In this document: positions 1 through 6,868 of the stretch, in pieces | Numbering within the stretch: the stretch's first letter is position 1 | Layout: each line of letters starts with the position of its first letter | From: JANMZR01 sp031383555 | GTDB lineage: Bacteria > Bacteroidota > Bacteroidia > Cytophagales > Spirosomataceae | Assembly: GCA_031383555.1 (NCBI GenBank) | Contig: JANMZR010000051.1 | Span: forward strand, 1-40,665 | Length of the DNA: 40,665 nt | Direction of reading: 5' to 3' | The notes under the pieces: model-generated | Told to the model about the DNA's origin: nothing | Database searches by the model: none | Seen by the model: the letters and a program-made list of their open reading frames with translations, nothing else | Program-made: the position numbers and the translations under genes

Positions 1-141
1 CGAAAGTCCAAAAAATTGGGTATTTCCAGACTTTTATACACCATCACCTTGCCGTTTACCTTCATGTTTGGGCCAATTGGCTTTTTGATTTATTTCATTA
101 TTAAAACCTTAAAAACTAAGTCAATAAATGAGTTTAGTTAA
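1..141 (+). CDS. C-terminal end of an ABA4-like (DUF4281) membrane protein, cut by the window edge
   Basis: An open frame enters from the left edge and stops at 139-141. The visible 46 residues contain one hydrophobic segment with the string FMFGPIGFLIYFIIK. This closely matches the C-terminal end of the complete ABA4-like protein at 2996-3424, which has LMFGPFGFLVYILIR, so the two are probably paralogues. ABA4-like proteins are small four-helix integral membrane proteins. The plant member is needed for neoxanthin synthesis, but the bacterial role is not established. The stop lies 14 bases inside the next gene, which suggests translational coupling. The family call rests on one short segment. 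Confidence 0.55.
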   Translation, partial: RKSKKLGISRLLYTITLPFTFMFGPIGFLIYFIIKTLKTKSINEFS

Positions 142-910
142 AGAAATATACCTTAGAAACAGGCTTTTAGCAACCGCTGGCACCATTAACTTGATAGCGG
201 CAGTATTAATGTCGATCTATGCTTTTGTAAATACCACAGAAGTTTTGGGCATCAATTCTATGATAAAACCCATAAAATTCACCATAAGTATTTGGGTATA
301 TTCCTGGACCTTGGCTTATTTGCTTTTTTACCTAAACGACCAAAAAAAGGTTAGAAATTTCTCTATATTATCAATAATAGTGATGACTTACGAAAACTTG
401 GTAATAATAATTCAAGCCTTTCGTGGTAAGCTATCGCACTTCAACCAGACCGAAATAATCGGCGGTATTTTGTATATGATAATGGGAATAATGATTGTAA
501 TAGTTACCGTTGCTACTCTCATTATCGCCATCCGATTTATCAGGCAAAAGACATATGCTATTAACCCAACTTTTGCTTTATCAATAAAAATCGGACTGAT
601 ATTTTTTGTGATATTCAGCTTTATGGGCGGCTATATGAGTGCAATAAACTCACATAATGTTGGTGGGCAAATAGGAGAGGCTGGCTTACCGCTTTTGAAC
701 TGGAGCACTATTTTTGGCGACCTCAGAGTGCCCCATTTCTTTGGCCTCCACTCCTTGCAATTGATCCCTCTTTTCGGCTATTTTATTTCCAAAAATCCAA
801 ATAAAGAAAGCAAAACCAAAAGACTAGTTTGGATATTTTCAATACTTTATTTTGCTTTTGTGAGCTTTACTTTATGGCAGGCGTTGAAGGGAGTGCCGTT
901 TTTACATTAA
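128..910 (+). CDS. polytopic inner-membrane protein of unknown function
   Basis: This 260-residue protein has about seven hydrophobic segments, at roughly residues 15-34, 45-68, 78-97, 112-137, 149-170, 205-222 and 233-252. The most conserved-looking stretch is DLRVPHFFGLHSLQLIP before the sixth helix, with an arginine and two histidines near the membrane face. I recall similar uncharacterised proteins in other Bacteroidota but know no function. The ATG lies inside the last codons of the upstream ABA4-like gene (14-base overlap), so the two are probably co-translated and may work together. No signal peptide is distinct from the first helix. Confidence 0.7.
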   Translation: MSLVKEIYLRNRLLATAGTINLIAAVLMSIYAFVNTTEVLGINSMIKPIKFTISIWVYSWTLAYLLFYLNDQKKVRNFSILSIIVMTYENLVIIIQAFRGKLSHFNQTEIIGGILYMIMGIMIVIVTVATLIIAIRFIRQKTYAINPTFALSIKIGLIFFVIFSFMGGYMSAINSHNVGGQIGEAGLPLLNWSTIFGDLRVPHFFGLHSLQLIPLFGYFISKNPNKESKTKRLVWIFSILYFAFVSFTLWQALKGVPFLH

Positions 911-1125
911 TTTAAATCCCTTTCAAAAGTCAATTCTTTTCTAATTGATGATGGAATTACCATTTAAAACTTTGTATTCACAGTTAGAGTAAATGCAATA
1001 AGTCAATGTGGCTTGGAAGGGAAATAGATAAAAGGAAGCTTACGCACAAAATCCTGGAATACCAAAAGTCAAAATTTTTTTTATATACCTTCACTCTAAT
1101 TATCTGGCAAACCGCTATTATATGC

Positions 1126-1152
1126 TTTGCTTCTTAATTATCCTTAATTTTG
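1126..1152 (+). promoter_or_regulatory. candidate Bacteroidota promoter for the VF530-family gene
   Basis: TAATTTTG at 1145-1152 matches the Bacteroidota -7 element TAnnTTTG. TTTG at 1126-1129 could be the -33 element, but the 15-base spacing is shorter than the usual 17-23. The start codon is 16 bases downstream of the -7 box. Confidence 0.4.
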
Positions 1153-1167
1153 TAAAAAATTAAAAGA

Positions 1168-1437
1168 ATGCAACAAAACAACCCCCTTCATGGCCTTACA
1201 CTAGAACTTATATTACTTCAACTCAAGGCGCAATATGGTTTTAGAAAACTGGGGCAGATGATTCCAATTCGTTGCTTTATACTTGACCCCAGTATAAAAT
1301 CGAGTTTAGTATTTTTGCGAAAAACAGACTGGGCAAGGGCCAAAGTAGAGGAATTGTATATTTCAACTGAGTTTAAAACTGAGGTTTTTAAGCAAGTAGA
1401 AGAGGAATATTATATGTCAAAGAAAAAGGGGAAATAG
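1168..1437 (+). CDS. VF530 family (DUF2132) small DNA-binding protein
   Basis: This 89-residue protein carries the family signature almost end to end: NPLHGLTLE at 5-13, a YGF-x-x-LG turn, IRCF and then DPSIKSSLVFLRKTDWARAK. VF530 proteins form a small helical fold related to helix-extended-loop DNA-binding domains; the Vibrio fischeri member has a solved structure. The biological role is unknown. The length is usual for the family, with a short lysine-rich tail. The gene appears monocistronic, with a 200-base gap before the next gene. Confidence 0.85.
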   Translation: MQQNNPLHGLTLELILLQLKAQYGFRKLGQMIPIRCFILDPSIKSSLVFLRKTDWARAKVEELYISTEFKTEVFKQVEEEYYMSKKKGK

Positions 1438-1593
1438 CTTTTTAATTTAAATTAAAATTGTGATTTTCAGCTATTAAATTGTTTGAATTTCACATTTAAA
1501 AAATACTTACAATTTTACAAAAAAATGCTTAAAACTGTATTTATTGAATGAAAAATGAAATTTTGGTGGTTGTTAAAAAGACCAATAAAACTA

Positions 1594-1620
1594 TTTGGTT
1601 GGTATATTGTCGTAAATTTG
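1594..1620 (+). promoter_or_regulatory. candidate promoter for the pseudouridine synthase gene
   Basis: TAAATTTG at 1613-1620 is a perfect TAnnTTTG -7 element, 17 bases before the ATG. TTTGG at 1594-1598 is a possible -33 element with a short 15-base spacer. Confidence 0.4.
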
Positions 1621-1637
1621 TGGGAGAATAATAAAAA

Positions 1638-2543
1638 ATGGCAAAAAGTTATAGTCAGTTAAGTACAATTAAGAAAAAGGAAATGAGTCTTTTGGTTGAA
1701 AAGCCACAAGAATTAATGACTTTTTTGATTGAAAAACTCCCTTCGAAAAGTAGAAATACTATCAAAAATATGCTTCGTGATAAGCAAATAGTTGTTGATG
1801 GTCAAGCTATTAGCCAGTTTAATCACCCTTTACAGCCAGGCAATAAGCTTGTAATTGAGCTGAACAAGCCACCGGAAAAAATAAAATACCATGGCCTCCA
1901 AATTATATTTGAAGACGAACACCTCATTGTAATTGATAAAAAAGAAGGTATGCTCTCCATAGCAACTGATAAAAATAAAGACCATACAGCCTACAGCATT
2001 TTGAGTGAGCATGTAAAAAGGTATAGCTCTCAAAATAAAATATTTGTAATCCACCGGCTCGACCGTGAAACATCAGGCATAATGATGTTTGCCAAAAACC
2101 CAGAAGTGCAGAAGTTAGTGCAAGAAACTTGGGGCCCAACTACAAAAGAGCGAACTTATGTGGCTGTAATACAGGGACTTATAGATCATCCAAATGGTAG
2201 TTATTCCTCTTATTTAGTAGAAAGTAAGGCCTTAATTGTACATTCATCACAAAACAAAAACTTTGGTGTATATGCCGAAACACATTATGAAACCATCAAA
2301 GCCAACCAATATTTTACACTCCTAAAACTAAATCTTGAAACGGGTCGTAAAAACCAAATTCGTGTGCATATGCAAGACCTTGGGCATCCCATAATTGGTG
2401 ACGAAAAATATGGTGCTACCAAAAACCCGATTGGTCGCTTAGGCCTTCATGCACTTTCTTTGGCTTTTGAGCATCCAATTACAAAAGAATTACATAAATT
2501 TGAATCGCCAATTCCCGTGAGTTTTTTGGGAATGTTTAAATAG
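1638..2543 (+). CDS. RluA-family RNA pseudouridine synthase
   Basis: This 301-residue enzyme isomerises uridine to pseudouridine in rRNA or tRNA. An S4-like RNA-binding region occupies about 20-75 (LPSKSRNTIKNMLRDKQIVV and onward). The catalytic domain starts near 87 (FEDEHLIVIDKKEGML). The RluA motif HRLDRETSG is at 139-147 with Asp142 as the expected nucleophile, and the late motif RKNQIRVHMQDLGHPIIGD follows. The layout and length suit the RluC/RluD branch, but the target base cannot be read from sequence. A start at Met16 is possible, but the ATG at 1638 fits the promoter spacing. Confidence 0.9.
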   Translation: MAKSYSQLSTIKKKEMSLLVEKPQELMTFLIEKLPSKSRNTIKNMLRDKQIVVDGQAISQFNHPLQPGNKLVIELNKPPEKIKYHGLQIIFEDEHLIVIDKKEGMLSIATDKNKDHTAYSILSEHVKRYSSQNKIFVIHRLDRETSGIMMFAKNPEVQKLVQETWGPTTKERTYVAVIQGLIDHPNGSYSSYLVESKALIVHSSQNKNFGVYAETHYETIKANQYFTLLKLNLETGRKNQIRVHMQDLGHPIIGDEKYGATKNPIGRLGLHALSLAFEHPITKELHKFESPIPVSFLGMFK

Positions 2544-2588
2544 TTTGTGAGTTTTATTGTTTTCGGCATTTTTATTGTCTCATAACAG

Positions 2589-2651
2589 CATCTAACATCT
2601 AACAACTACCATCTAACATCTAATATCTAATATCTAACATCTAATATCTAT
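2589..2651 (+). repeat. nine-unit heptamer tandem repeat, consensus YATCTAA, ending one base before the RRM gene
   Basis: The sequence reads as nine consecutive 7-base units: catctaa, catctaa, caactac, catctaa, catctaa, tatctaa, tatctaa, catctaa, tatctat. It ends at 2651 and the RRM start codon is at 2653. A four-unit copy lies just before ppa at 38218-38245. Confidence 0.9.
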
Positions 2652-2652
2652 C

Positions 2653-2949
2653 ATGGACATATTCGTAGGCAGTTTGCCATTCAAATTGAAAGAAGACGAA
2701 CTCAAAAGCTTATTTGAAGCTTATGGTGAGGTGGAGTCGGTAAAAATTATAATCGACAAACAAACTCGACAAAATAAGGGCTTTGGCTTTGTGATTATGC
2801 CAAATGACGAGCAAGCTCGCCAAGCCATAGCCAATATAAATGGTTCAGAAGTAATGGGGCGTACCATTGTAGCCAATACTGCTCAACCTAAATCAGAACA
2901 GCCAAAAGGAACTCCAAAGCCTTTTTTGGGTGGAAAAACAAAGTGGTAG
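2653..2949 (+). CDS. single-RRM RNA-binding protein
   Basis: This 98-residue protein is one RNA recognition motif plus a short tail. RNP2 is IFVGSLPF at 3-10 and RNP1 is KGFGFVIM at 42-49, carrying the aromatic residues that stack on RNA bases. The C-terminal 20 residues are rich in Pro, Lys and Gly. Such small RRM proteins occur in Bacteroidota and cyanobacteria and are thought to act as RNA chaperones or post-transcriptional regulators; targets here are unknown. The heptamer repeat occupies the whole region in front of the ATG, so translation initiation must occur inside or right after it. Confidence 0.92.
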   Translation: MDIFVGSLPFKLKEDELKSLFEAYGEVESVKIIIDKQTRQNKGFGFVIMPNDEQARQAIANINGSEVMGRTIVANTAQPKSEQPKGTPKPFLGGKTKW

Positions 2950-2995
2950 TAGGCTTGGAAAGTAGGTGTTTTTATGGAAATTCTTTAAAATTTTT

Positions 2996-3424
2996 CTAAA
3001 ACAAAGTAATTCCAAAAACTAAGCTTCTAATTAATATATAAACCAAAAAGCCAAAAGGGCCAAACATCAATGTGAGTACTAAGCAAGGTGCTAAAAACCA
3101 ATGGCTTATATTGTGTTCATGGCCATCGGCAAGCTCCCAACTACCAACAAAAAGATCAAATACCAAATAATGTACCCAACCAGCAAGTAATGCTTGCCTA
3201 TTTCGGAAAAGCCGCTCAACACCTGCTAAACTGAAAAAATCACCTGATGATTTGCCAATGGAAATTAGAATATAAAACACATACACTACAGACAGAAGAA
3301 TTGGAAATATGAATGATTCGATTACCAATTTCGTGTAATTCCAATTGGGGGCAGTTATCATTAAAAGCCATGGAATAAGCACAATCGAATTACATATTTT
3401 AAATATTGTTTCAGGTTTTACCAT
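2996..3424 (-). CDS. ABA4-like (DUF4281) membrane protein
   Basis: This 142-residue protein has four hydrophobic segments. The family hallmark LLAGWVHYLVFDLFVGSWELAD sits in the middle (about residues 79-100), and LMFGPFGFLVYILIR is near the C-terminus. It is related to plant ABA4, which is required for neoxanthin formation. The bacterial function is not established, although a CrtD-like carotenoid desaturase is encoded about 11 kb away. It converges on the RRM gene across 46 bases with no clear terminator. Its C-terminus resembles the fragment at 1-141. Confidence 0.85.
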   Translation of the reverse strand: MVKPETIFKICNSIVLIPWLLMITAPNWNYTKLVIESFIFPILLSVVYVFYILISIGKSSGDFFSLAGVERLFRNRQALLAGWVHYLVFDLFVGSWELADGHEHNISHWFLAPCLVLTLMFGPFGFLVYILIRSLVFGITLF

Positions 3425-3789
3425 AGTATATTTTCCAAATATTGGGATTTAATAAATTATTAACAAAAGTATTATTACTAGCCAATTTCGTCTAATTAAT
3501 CTCTGTCCCTCTAAAACCTCTTTGTAAAAAAGAATTAAATTACCACCAATTCACTATGTTTGAATTAAAAAAATCGTTTTGTTAAAAATTAAATTTACAC
3601 TTTAGTTTCACCTTAAGAGCTACCATTTAATAATTTCAACAATTTTGTTAATAATTAAACTGTTATTTTTAAAAATTATTTAAATTGCTATCAAATAAAA
3701 TTAATCACTCCAAATAATGTTAAATTAACATCGATAAATTGATTGATGAATATTTATATTAAAATACAAATAACTAAAACAACAAAATC
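3425..3789. other. 365-base AT-rich gap with one perfect palindrome
   Basis: No credible gene is seen apart from frames of about ten codons. The only clear structure is the perfect 7-1-7 palindrome ATGTTAA-A-TTAACAT at 3717-3731, about 60 bases before the lysine-rich mini-gene, which could be an operator. I could not find a convincing TAnnTTTG box in front of that mini-gene. Confidence 0.5.
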
Positions 3790-3894
3790 ATGTCAAAAGA
3801 TAAGCCTGGTAAAGAAATCAAAAAAGAAGCTGGTAAAACTTTAAAAGAAAAAAGAGCCGAGAAAAAAGATAAAAAGGCAAGTAAAAGAGATTAA
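3790..3894 (+). CDS. 34-residue lysine-rich mini-protein
   Basis: The ATG at 3790 opens a frame for MSKDKPGKEIKKEAGKTLKE plus 14 residues. Thirteen of 34 residues are Lys, with 2 Arg and 7 acidic residues, so it is strongly basic and probably disordered or a single charged helix. I recall similarly short proteins beginning MSKDKPG in Bacteroidota but no function. Its stop codon overlaps the stop of the convergent hydrolase gene in a shared TTAA. Coding status rests on composition and on a clean end at the neighbouring gene. Confidence 0.5.
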   Translation: MSKDKPGKEIKKEAGKTLKEKRAEKKDKKASKRD

Positions 3895-4796
3895 GCTTTC
3901 TTAAAATTTTCAATGATATGTTTATGATATTCAGGCATAGCAGGCCGTGGAATTTCATGGCCGACGCCATCCATTTCAACCAAAACGGAATTAGGTATCA
4001 TTGATGCCAACTTTTTAGAATGTGTATGAGGCACCAATTTATCGGCAGTACCGTGTATAATAAGTGTTGGTAATGTAATTTTGTGAAGCTCATTAAGCCT
4101 TGAGCCAGATGCTACAATGGCGCAGAATTGTTGAACCCTTGCCTTAGGGTTTTGCCCTTTGCGCTCTTCAATTGCATAAGTAAAAAGTTGGTTAAATGCC
4201 TCTCTGTCAAAATCATATTTTGTGCCAGACAAATATTTATAAAGTGCCAAATAGTTGCCAACCGTTACTTTCAAGTTGATATGCTTGAGTGGAATTGGAA
4301 CCCATTTTATAAGTTTAGGCAGTACTTTCATAAAGTTTCGTTGTGAAAATGAAGCAATTAGCTTTGGGTCAAGGGCGTAACCCGAGCTCATAATGCTCGT
4401 TAAGCTCAACACTCTTTCCGAATGTGATATCGCCAACCTTTGAGCAATCATACCGCCCATCGACGCCCCGATTAAATGAGCTTTTGAAATTGACAGAAAG
4501 TCAAGCAAGCCAACAGTATCTTTGGCCATGTCTTCCAAAGTGTATGGCTTGGCTTTATTCCAGCCATCCAACCAAGTTGAGTAACCAATATCACGGTTAT
4601 CAAATCTAATTACTCTATAACCAGCTTCTACTATTGGTGCAATAAATGAATGTGACCAAATTACACATTGTGCATCGAGCCCCATTATTAATACTACCGT
4701 CGGATGGGTGTTATCACCAAAACTTTCGTAGAAAATTTCAATACCATTGACCTCGGCCTTACCTGTTGTTGAATTTAAATTTGTAATTTGTGCCAT
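3891..4796 (-). CDS. alpha/beta-hydrolase fold protein
   Basis: This 301-residue hydrolase has a complete triad: Ser112 in the nucleophile elbow GASMGG, Asp252 in HGTADKLVP and His280 in GVGHEIP. The oxyanion-hole side is VVLIMGLDAQ, followed by the FDNRDIGYS string typical of esterase or lactonase-like members such as aclacinomycin methylesterase homologues. The substrate cannot be predicted. There is no signal peptide, so it is likely cytoplasmic. It is divergent from the NadR-type kinase gene (38 bases between starts), and its promoter would reach into that gene. Confidence 0.88.
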   Translation of the reverse strand: MAQITNLNSTTGKAEVNGIEIFYESFGDNTHPTVVLIMGLDAQCVIWSHSFIAPIVEAGYRVIRFDNRDIGYSTWLDGWNKAKPYTLEDMAKDTVGLLDFLSISKAHLIGASMGGMIAQRLAISHSERVLSLTSIMSSGYALDPKLIASFSQRNFMKVLPKLIKWVPIPLKHINLKVTVGNYLALYKYLSGTKYDFDREAFNQLFTYAIEERKGQNPKARVQQFCAIVASGSRLNELHKITLPTLIIHGTADKLVPHTHSKKLASMIPNSVLVEMDGVGHEIPRPAMPEYHKHIIENFKKA

Positions 4797-4809
4797 ATTA
4801 TATAAAATA

Positions 4810-4844
4810 CAAATTTACAGAATAATCTATTTAAATGCTTACAA
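4810..4844 (-). promoter_or_regulatory. candidate promoter for the hydrolase gene
   Basis: On the reverse strand TAAATTTG (CAAATTTA at 4810-4817) matches the -7 consensus 13 bases before the hydrolase start. A TTG (CAA at 4842-4844) lies 24 bases further upstream, inside the divergent kinase gene. The spacing is one base beyond the usual range. Confidence 0.4.
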
Positions 4845-5344
4845 TTTGCCTTTACGGACCCGAATCAGTAGGAAAAACAACCCTTGCCGCTGAACTAGCT
4901 GTGGATTTTAACGGTATTTTCGTGCCAGAAGTATCAAAAGACATGGTAATTTCTAATGATTTTACCATAAACGATATCATTGAAATTGGCAAAGCACAAA
5001 CGGCTGCCATATTAGAAGCGCAAAAGCAAAATACTCAGCTTATTATTTGTGATACCGACCTCATAACCACTGAGATTTATTCAAAAATATACCTTAACAA
5101 TGTGCCCGAAATACTATATGATATGGAAAAAAAACTTCATTTCGATATCTATTTTTTATTGGATATTGATGTACCCTGGGTGCCCGATGGACTTCGTGAC
5201 TTAGGTAATAGAAGGGAGGAAGTCTATAATATTTTTAAAAATGAATTAGAAAAGCGGGGTATCAATTATTGGAAAGTAAAAGGTAATTGGAAAGCCAGAA
5301 AAAAAATGGTTTCAAAAAAGATTTTGGAATTAATAAGTCAATAA
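4835..5344 (+). CDS. NadR-type ribosylnicotinamide kinase (stand-alone AAA kinase domain)
   Basis: This 169-residue P-loop kinase has a Walker A motif GPESVGKTT at 8-16. DTDLITTEIYSKIY and DVPWVPDGLRD further on are diagnostic of the C-terminal kinase domain of NadR, which phosphorylates nicotinamide riboside to NMN in NAD salvage. Bifunctional NadR carries an N-terminal adenylyltransferase domain that is absent here. Bacteroidota often encode this shorter form beside a PnuC transporter, but no pnuC is visible in the window. It is likely cytoplasmic. An AAA ATPase with another small-molecule substrate remains possible. Confidence 0.8.
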   Translation: MLTICLYGPESVGKTTLAAELAVDFNGIFVPEVSKDMVISNDFTINDIIEIGKAQTAAILEAQKQNTQLIICDTDLITTEIYSKIYLNNVPEILYDMEKKLHFDIYFLLDIDVPWVPDGLRDLGNRREEVYNIFKNELEKRGINYWKVKGNWKARKKMVSKKILELISQ

Positions 5345-5437
5345 TTATTTTACAAAAAAAATGTTAAGCAAATTAACCGTATTGTTTTCCACAAATTTAA
5401 GTTTTTACAGATATACCATTTCTGGGTTTAAATGTAA

Positions 5438-5469
5438 AAAAGCTACCATTCTTGTGAATGATAGCTTTT
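5438..5469. terminator. bidirectional rho-independent terminator between convergent genes
   Basis: A 14-base stem, AAAAGCTACCATTC with GAATGATAGCTTTT, surrounds a TTGT loop. The single mismatch is C-A on the forward strand but a U-G wobble on the reverse strand. The reverse transcript ends in a run of six T. It serves the kinase gene (forward) and the TIM-barrel gene (reverse). Confidence 0.85.
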
Positions 5470-5510
5470 CAAATTGAACTTCTTTTAATTTTTACAAATC
5501 TGATTAAATT

Positions 5511-6410
5511 TTACACATCACAAATAGTAATTCCCTGCTTTAAGGCAGCTAATTTATCGGGCATAGTAGGTATAAACTCTTGACCCACAAAACCTTTATA
5601 ACCAGTTTCCAAAATAGCTTTCATTACCGCTGGGTAATTTATTTCTTGACTCTCATTAATTTCATGACGGCCCGGGACACCGCCTGTATGATAATGGCTA
5701 ATGTATTGCTGATTTCTTTTTATGGTAGCAATTAAATCACCCTCCATTATTTGCATATGGTAAATATCATAAAGTAACTTGAATTTGTCGGAACCAACCA
5801 TTTCACACAACACAGCACCCCATTCGGTGTTGTCACATTGGTAGTCTTTATGATCTACTCTTGAGTTTAATAATTCCATAGAAATTGTAACATTATGCTT
5901 TTCAGCAGTTTTCATGATTCTTTGGAGTCCTTTCTTAGAATTTAAAAGACCTTGCTCATCACTTATTCCGTTTTTATTGCCAGAAAAAGTAATTAAATTT
6001 TTCACACCTGCAGCAGCGGCTTTGGGTATCAAATCTTCATATAGTGCCACTAAAGTATCATGATTTTTCAAATTATTAAAGCAGCTGGTAAGACCCATGC
6101 CATCTGGCCACTTATCAGGCTGACCCATAGCAGAAGTGAGGCCATACTTTTTCAAAACCTCCCATTCAATGGGCCCAGTAAGCTCAATGGAGCCCATTCC
6201 GTAGCTTTTTGCAGCTTGCACCAGTTCTTCAAATGGCACGGTGCTGTAGCACCAACGACAGGCTGAGTGATTTATTCTGCCTTTTAAGTCGGCACCTCCT
6301 GCCGTTTCTATAGCCCCAATACTTTCTGTAAAAGAGGAAGTACCCATTACTATTGCAGCAGTAGAAGTTGCTTTCTTTAAAAGGCTTCTTCTATTTATTG
6401 TATTTACCAT
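5511..6410 (-). CDS. exported hydroxypyruvate-isomerase-like TIM-barrel protein
   Basis: This 299-residue protein belongs to the xylose isomerase-like TIM-barrel superfamily. An N-terminal twin-arginine-type signal (NRRSLLKKAT at 6-15, then a hydrophobic stretch to about residue 33) suggests Tat export. Likely metal ligands are Glu179 (MELLNS), Asp215 (YDIYHM), His241 or His249 (HYHTGGVPGRHE) and Glu278 (QEFIP). The HTGGVPGRHEI string is characteristic of hydroxypyruvate isomerase Hyi. Exported copies are common in Bacteroidota and their substrates are mostly unknown. It is monocistronic, with a 458-base gap upstream. Confidence 0.85.
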   Translation of the reverse strand: MVNTINRRSLLKKATSTAAIVMGTSSFTESIGAIETAGGADLKGRINHSACRWCYSTVPFEELVQAAKSYGMGSIELTGPIEWEVLKKYGLTSAMGQPDKWPDGMGLTSCFNNLKNHDTLVALYEDLIPKAAAAGVKNLITFSGNKNGISDEQGLLNSKKGLQRIMKTAEKHNVTISMELLNSRVDHKDYQCDNTEWGAVLCEMVGSDKFKLLYDIYHMQIMEGDLIATIKRNQQYISHYHTGGVPGRHEINESQEINYPAVMKAILETGYKGFVGQEFIPTMPDKLAALKQGITICDV

Positions 6411-6868
6411 AATGTAACTTTTATAATTTTAAATTAAAATATCTTGAAAATATAGTTGAAGTTAAAATAAAATATTGAAAATACTTTAACAGCTTTTATT
6501 ATTTTATTAAACCATCAGATTGTGAGCTTAATATTCATAAAAAAATCTAAATTATATTCGTTTTAATACATACAATTTTTAATTTAATATTTGCAAATAT
6601 TAAAAAAATATACTAACTTTTCATTCAATTCAAAGAAACCCCGTCCAGTTTGTGGAATGGTCGGTCTGAAATTATCAAACCAAAATTTCTTGAAGATTTT
6701 TTATCTAATTGACTTTAAGTGCATTAGAAATTTTATTTACAAAAACACAAAATTTTGTAAAAAACTGCGCTGAAAAAGAGTTAATTTTGGTAATTAAGTG
6801 TCAATAAAAACCGCAGAAAAAAAAGTAATTTTACATATTTTTATACTAATTTATCTAATATTCGCAGC
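6411..6868. other. 458-base gap upstream of nrdB with a promoter-like box, a palindrome and a GC-rich hairpin
   Basis: TAATTTTG at 6782-6789 matches the -7 consensus, with TTTG at 6754-6757 a possible -33 element at a long 24-base spacing; this would give nrdB a leader of about 70 bases. A perfect palindrome ACAAAATTTTGT lies at 6746-6757. A GC-rich island at 6638-6661 can fold as ACC-ccg-TCCA-gtttg-TGGA-at-GGT, standing out in otherwise very AT-rich DNA. The 60-codon frame through this region looks non-coding. Confidence 0.4.

Noticed and set aside
5361..5480. Short forward frame (about 38 codons) after the NadR-type kinase
   Set aside because: It runs straight through the bidirectional terminator hairpin, so it is unlikely to be translated.
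6746..6757. Possible NrdR box upstream of nrdB
   Set aside because: The palindrome ACAAAATTTTGT does not match the NrdR consensus and no second box lies about three helical turns away.
6591..6773. 60-codon forward frame in the gap before nrdB
   Set aside because: No family pattern; it is composed of AT-rich low-complexity codons, runs through the GC-rich hairpin and palindrome, and has no promoter or conserved start context.
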